A stretch of 7,906 nt of DNA from an uncultured Bacteroidota bacterium (GTDB lineage: Bacteria > Bacteroidota > Bacteroidia > Chitinophagales > Chitinophagaceae): NCBI GenBank assembly GCA_903851455.1, contig CAINOM010000620.1, forward strand, positions 1 to 7,906, written 5' to 3'. Positions 5,620 to 7,906 of this stretch are shown here, piece after piece. Numbering within the stretch: the stretch's first letter is position 1; the number at the start of each line of letters is the position of its first letter. The translations under genes were made by a program, and so were the position numbers. The notes below the pieces were generated by a model. That model saw nothing but the letters and a program-made list of their open reading frames with translations. It did not search any database and was not told where the DNA came from.

Positions 5620-7404
5620 TTATTTAGCCTTATTGTTATTTACTTCTGATGGCGTGGTAAGCGCATCTATGCTTTTTGTTGCAGGAACGCCCCATTCTGC
5701 AGCGTGCAGGTAATATCCTTTGAACTGAGGCTCTTTTTCTACCTCTGTAATCACGCGATGTGCATTGGCATATTTATCGTGGCGCACGCCGGTCACCTGC
5801 CAGCTTACCTCTACGTTCGGTTTGTCGGTCTTTATCTTGAACTGGTTGTTGTTTACTTTTTCCAGGATAATGGCCTGGGCGAAAGTGCCGAGCACAGTGA
5901 GCTGGTACCTGAAATCCATATTCAATGCCTCAAAATAATCAGGCAGGGTAACAGTTGCATCTCCGCTGGCATCAGTGGTGATGTTGCCGTTGTATATGTT
6001 CATCATGTCCGGGCTTTCTACAAATGAGTGGTAGAGGTATTTGTTTTCAGGGTCCAGTGGGTGATCTATTTTGAAAGTTCCGCTGCCTTTTGATATGGAG
6101 CCCGTGATGGTAACATTGCCTGCAAAGTAGCCTGCATAATTTGCAGTCGTTCCGCCGGATGCAGTGCCGTATACGCCGTAATTGGTTGGCCCCACAGCTG
6201 TGGCGCTACCGTAAACACCATAACCGGAGGTATATGACGAGCCGGTAGCTACCGTGCCCTGGACACCGATTGCCTGTACACCACCTGTGCCGCCTGTATT
6301 ATAACCAAAAACACCTCTCCATCCTGCCTGGCCGAAAACGCCTGTTGCGCTCGCAGTCGTAGCTCCGTCAGCAACGATGCCTGCCTGGTAATAGGGCAGG
6401 ACGCTATAGGTGCCGACGCCCGACACTTCGAGTTTGGCCATGTTAGTAGGTGTTACAGTTCCAACGGCACAAGCGCCATTTGGCACTACGATACCGAGGC
6501 CGGTCGTTCCACCATCAAAGTAACCTGCTGCTCCCGTCCCCGTTGCGAAGCCGCCCACACCCCGGCCAGCGCCCGATGCTGTTCCGTAAACGCCATAGTT
6601 AGCCGAGCCGCCTGTGCCAGCATTTTCACCCTTTACACCATATCCGGTAGCCACATAGGAGCTTCCTTCGCATCTTCCTAACACGCCGATCGCTTCCGAC
6701 CCCGTTGCCGTACCTGGGTTGCGGCCATAAACGCCCCTCCAGCCACCTTCACCGTAAATGCCGCTGCCGCTTGCCAAAGAGCCGCCGCCATCGGCAACAA
6801 TACCTGCCTGGTAATATGGTGCCACACTGTATGTTCCCATTCCGGAAACGTGGAGTTTGGCCATATTAGTTGGCGTTGCGGTATTAACACCCACGGTAGC
6901 TCCGTTATCAACGATCATTGAATTTCCCAATGCTGAAGCGCCGGTGAATTTTGGCACATAATCCGTGGTGCCGGATCCTGTAATGCCATTGGCGACCGAC
7001 CCTGCATTGTTAGAATAGATGGAATAAGGGACGCTCAATAACTGTGATGTGCCCGCGCTGGTATAAGATGAACCACCGGCCGGGTCAATTTCTACCTGCA
7101 GGTACTTAGCGCCTGAGCCCCAGGTAATGCTGCTGAAAGTACCTGATACCACGGTACCATTGCCTATGGCGACATTGTACAATCCGAAGGCATTAGTTGT
7201 AGGTGTCTGTGTTTCCTGGTACACGGTAGTGCCAGATGCCGATCCGTCGTGTACGGTGAGGCGTAGCCCAATGGGCTGGCTTACAAGAGGTGCGCCGGCT
7301 GTTGACCTTGCAACCCCCTGGTAATTAAATTCTTGTGGTGCCTGCGCAACTGCTGATAATGCGATAAATACAAACAGGACGACATGAAGTAATGTTTTTT
7401 TCAT
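5620..7404 (-). CDS. Secreted glycine-rich fibre-like surface protein with internal duplication
   Basis: The product has 594 residues. The signal peptide MKKTLLHVVLFVFIALSAVA is followed by QAPQEFNYQGVARSTAG, the start of a beta-rich N-terminal domain (about 22-135, ending LLSVPYSIYSNNA) found ahead of many Bacteroidota fibre-like proteins. The middle (171-429) is glycine-, alanine- and tyrosine-rich with many GVYG/YGVYG steps, and holds two copies of one unit (181 and 322 onward) sharing PYYQAGIVADG and GWRGV(Y/F)G. The C-terminal part begins FKIDHPLDPENKYLYHSFVE (444-463), continues through DYFEALNMDFRYQLTVLGTF and ends near YANAHRVITEVEKE. I recognise this block as recurrent in secreted bacterial proteins of unknown function. 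It resembles phage tail-fibre architecture, but no phage genes are nearby. There is no T9SS sorting domain here; the next gene in the operon has one. Surface location is inferred, and a specific function is unknown. Confidence 0.85.
   Translation of the reverse strand: MKKTLLHVVLFVFIALSAVAQAPQEFNYQGVARSTAGAPLVSQPIGLRLTVHDGSASGTTVYQETQTPTTNAFGLYNVAIGNGTVVSGTFSSITWGSGAKYLQVEIDPAGGSSYTSAGTSQLLSVPYSIYSNNAGSVANGITGSGTTDYVPKFTGASALGNSMIVDNGATVGVNTATPTNMAKLHVSGMGTYSVAPYYQAGIVADGGGSLASGSGIYGEGGWRGVYGRNPGTATGSEAIGVLGRCEGSSYVATGYGVKGENAGTGGSANYGVYGTASGAGRGVGGFATGTGAAGYFDGGTTGLGIVVPNGACAVGTVTPTNMAKLEVSGVGTYSVLPYYQAGIVADGATTASATGVFGQAGWRGVFGYNTGGTGGVQAIGVQGTVATGSSYTSGYGVYGSATAVGPTNYGVYGTASGGTTANYAGYFAGNVTITGSISKGSGTFKIDHPLDPENKYLYHSFVESPDMMNIYNGNITTDASGDATVTLPDYFEALNMDFRYQLTVLGTFAQAIILEKVNNNQFKIKTDKPNVEVSWQVTGVRHDKYANAHRVITEVEKEPQFKGYYLHAAEWGVPATKSIDALTTPSEVNNNKAK
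6118..6468 (-). repeat. Second copy of the internal duplication in the fibre-like protein (residues about 313-429)
   Basis: This copy starts near AVGTVTPTNMAKLEVSG and ends at ANYAGYFAG. It is displaced 141 codons (423 bases) from the first copy. TPTNMAKL, PYYQAGIVADG, GWRGVFG, AIGVQG, SGYGVYG and NYGVYGTASG have direct counterparts there. It lacks most of the insert seen in copy one between YGTASG and AGYF. Confidence 0.8.
6508..6894 (-). repeat. First copy of the internal duplication in the fibre-like protein (residues about 171-299)
   Basis: This copy starts at VGVNTATPTNMAKLHVSG and ends at AAGYFDGG. It matches the second copy segment by segment (GWRGVYG, AIGVLG, TGYGVKG, NYGVYGTASG). 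The similarity is also clear at the DNA level around the shared TTTGGCCAT block. The two copies have diverged by substitutions and small indels, indicating an old tandem duplication rather than a recent one. Confidence 0.8.
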
Positions 7405-7441
7405 AAAATATAGTTTAAATTTTACGTGATGATCAATCCGC

Positions 7442-7449
7442 CAAAACTA
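7442..7449 (-). promoter_or_regulatory. Candidate -7 element for the fibre/T9SS operon
   Basis: On the minus strand TAGTTTTG matches the Bacteroidota -7 consensus TAnnTTTG at every fixed base. Transcription would begin near 7435, giving a leader of about 30 bases before the ATG at 7404. At the expected -33 position the sequence is TATT rather than TTTG. A weak -33 box together with the repeats farther upstream would suit a promoter needing an activator. Confidence 0.45.
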
Positions 7450-7480
7450 TATTCTTTACTATAATATTAATATCACCAGA

Positions 7481-7511
7481 ATTCGGTAGGCTGTTTCCGA
7501 ATATTCGGTAG
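7481..7511. promoter_or_regulatory. Direct repeat plus palindrome upstream of the fibre/T9SS operon, putative operator
   Basis: ATTCGGTAG occurs exactly at 7481-7489 and 7503-7511, starts 22 bases apart, about two helical turns. An inverted half copy creates the 12-bp perfect palindrome CCGAATATTCGG at 7497-7508. The cluster lies about 45-75 bases upstream of the predicted transcription start, a usual place for an activator. Two nine-base direct repeats spaced by 12-13 bases is the geometry used by LytTR-type response regulators, but the sequence does not match their general consensus. The regulator is unknown. Confidence 0.45.
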
Positions 7512-7563
7512 AAAAAAGATAGAAAAAATGTCGTATTTAAGGGGTTGCGGATGCTCCCGAGGA

Positions 7564-7579
7564 TGCTTTAGCTAAAGCA
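7564..7579. other. 16-bp perfect palindrome after the right-edge gene
   Basis: TGCTTTAGCTAAAGCA is fully self-complementary. It lies 13 bases beyond the stop codon of the gene at 7593. As RNA it would give a stem of six pairs with a four-base loop. The minus strand shows no U-run after it, so a terminator role is possible but weak. A protein-binding site is the alternative. Confidence 0.4.
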
Positions 7580-7592
7580 GTCTGATTGGGAT

Positions 7593-7906
7593 CTATAAAT
7601 GCCACTCTTCCTGCCATCTCATTAAGATATAATCTTCCAGCCGCGCGATGGGGTTTTGAGGGTTCTCGCTATTGTAGGCCTCATGCTGGTAAAGAGAATG
7701 GCCAGAAGGAGGCAACAGCTTTCTTTCGCGGATATTGTTCAGGCTGCAGTATTGCATTACCGGGTTCCACAGGTGCCGCCAGAATACTTCTGTTATCCCA
7801 CGGGTAAGGTAAACGTTCGTGATCGTTGGGTGGGTGCGGAGCAGCCGGGGGATATTGACAAAAACGAAGTCGTCAAAGTGCCAGGCTATTGCCTTATCGT
7901 CAGCTC
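7593..7906 (-). CDS. C-terminal part of a conserved protein, possibly uracil-DNA glycosylase superfamily (cut by window edge)
   Basis: An open minus-strand frame enters from the right edge (first full codon at 7904) and ends at TAG 7595-7593, giving 103 residues. It reads DDKAIAWHFDDFVFVNIPRL, then THPTITNVYLTRGITEVFWR, LLPPSGHSLYQHEAY and a final RLEDYILMRWQEEWHL. The text is protein-like throughout, with charged and aromatic residues in sensible alternation, and the other frames have stops. The order 'leucine-rich helix, VYLTRG strand, FW helix, LLPPSG.SLY, C-terminal Trp-rich helix' resembles the second half of some Bacteroidota uracil-DNA glycosylase-like proteins, which have an LPSPS-type loop at that place. 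The N-terminal water-activating motif is outside the window, so this is only a suggestion. It is upstream of, and co-directional with, the fibre operon, but separated by 188 bases that carry the operon's own promoter signals. Confidence 0.62.
   Translation of the reverse strand, partial: ADDKAIAWHFDDFVFVNIPRLLRTHPTITNVYLTRGITEVFWRHLWNPVMQYCSLNNIRERKLLPPSGHSLYQHEAYNSENPQNPIARLEDYILMRWQEEWHL

Noticed and set aside
5704..6027. Plus-strand open frame of 107 codons opposite the fibre-like gene
   Set aside because: Antisense to the conserved C-terminal block of the fibre-like protein; low-quality protein text.
7586..7807. Plus-strand open frame of 73 codons at the right edge
   Set aside because: Antisense to the better frame entering from the right edge, with no recognisable features.

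Overview
The window looks like chromosomal DNA from a member of the Bacteroidota, most likely the Chitinophagaceae or a near relative. The evidence is a protein with a type IX secretion (T9SS) C-terminal sorting domain, a surface protein with the typical Bacteroidota 'FNYQGVAR' N-terminus, few recognisable Shine-Dalgarno sequences, and promoter-like sites of the phylum's TTTG / TAnnTTTG type. The family-level placement is inference from protein style only. No rRNA, tRNA, CRISPR array or transposase gene is visible.

Layout, left to right. (1) At 1-396 (minus) is the N-terminal part of an RsmB/NOP-type RNA methyltransferase, cut by the window edge. (2) At 622-1287 (plus), read divergently from it, is a small lipoprotein with a probable concanavalin-A-like jelly-roll domain. 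(3) At 1288-1889 there is no intact gene. On the minus strand this stretch holds what looks like a broken small membrane-protein gene with a one-base slip in an A6 run, followed by further unusually open but unassignable reading frame. (4) At 1890-3644 (minus) is a cytosolic class III adenylate cyclase with an N-terminal TPR array. Its promoter candidate is followed by a perfect inverted repeat. (5) At 3858-4925 (plus), divergent from the cyclase, is a nitronate monooxygenase. (6) At 4988-5029 a perfect 17-bp-stem hairpin sits between convergent genes. (7) At 7404-5061 (minus) is a probable two-gene operon: a 594-aa secreted, glycine-rich, internally duplicated fibre-like protein, then a 170-aa T9SS-sorted protein. 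Upstream lie a TAnnTTTG element and a direct-repeat/palindrome cluster that looks like a regulator-binding site. (8) At 7593-7906 (minus) is the C-terminal part of another protein, cut by the right edge, possibly of the uracil-DNA glycosylase superfamily.

The genes do not form one pathway. The most coherent functional unit is the fibre-like protein plus the T9SS-sorted protein, probably a cell-surface or secreted pair. The cyclase is a probable cAMP-producing signalling enzyme with no obvious partner here. I found no clear undescribed multi-gene system. The best leads are the broken gene at 1617-1872, the putative operator at 7481-7511, the inverted repeat at the cyclase transcript start, and the long hairpin at 4988-5029.
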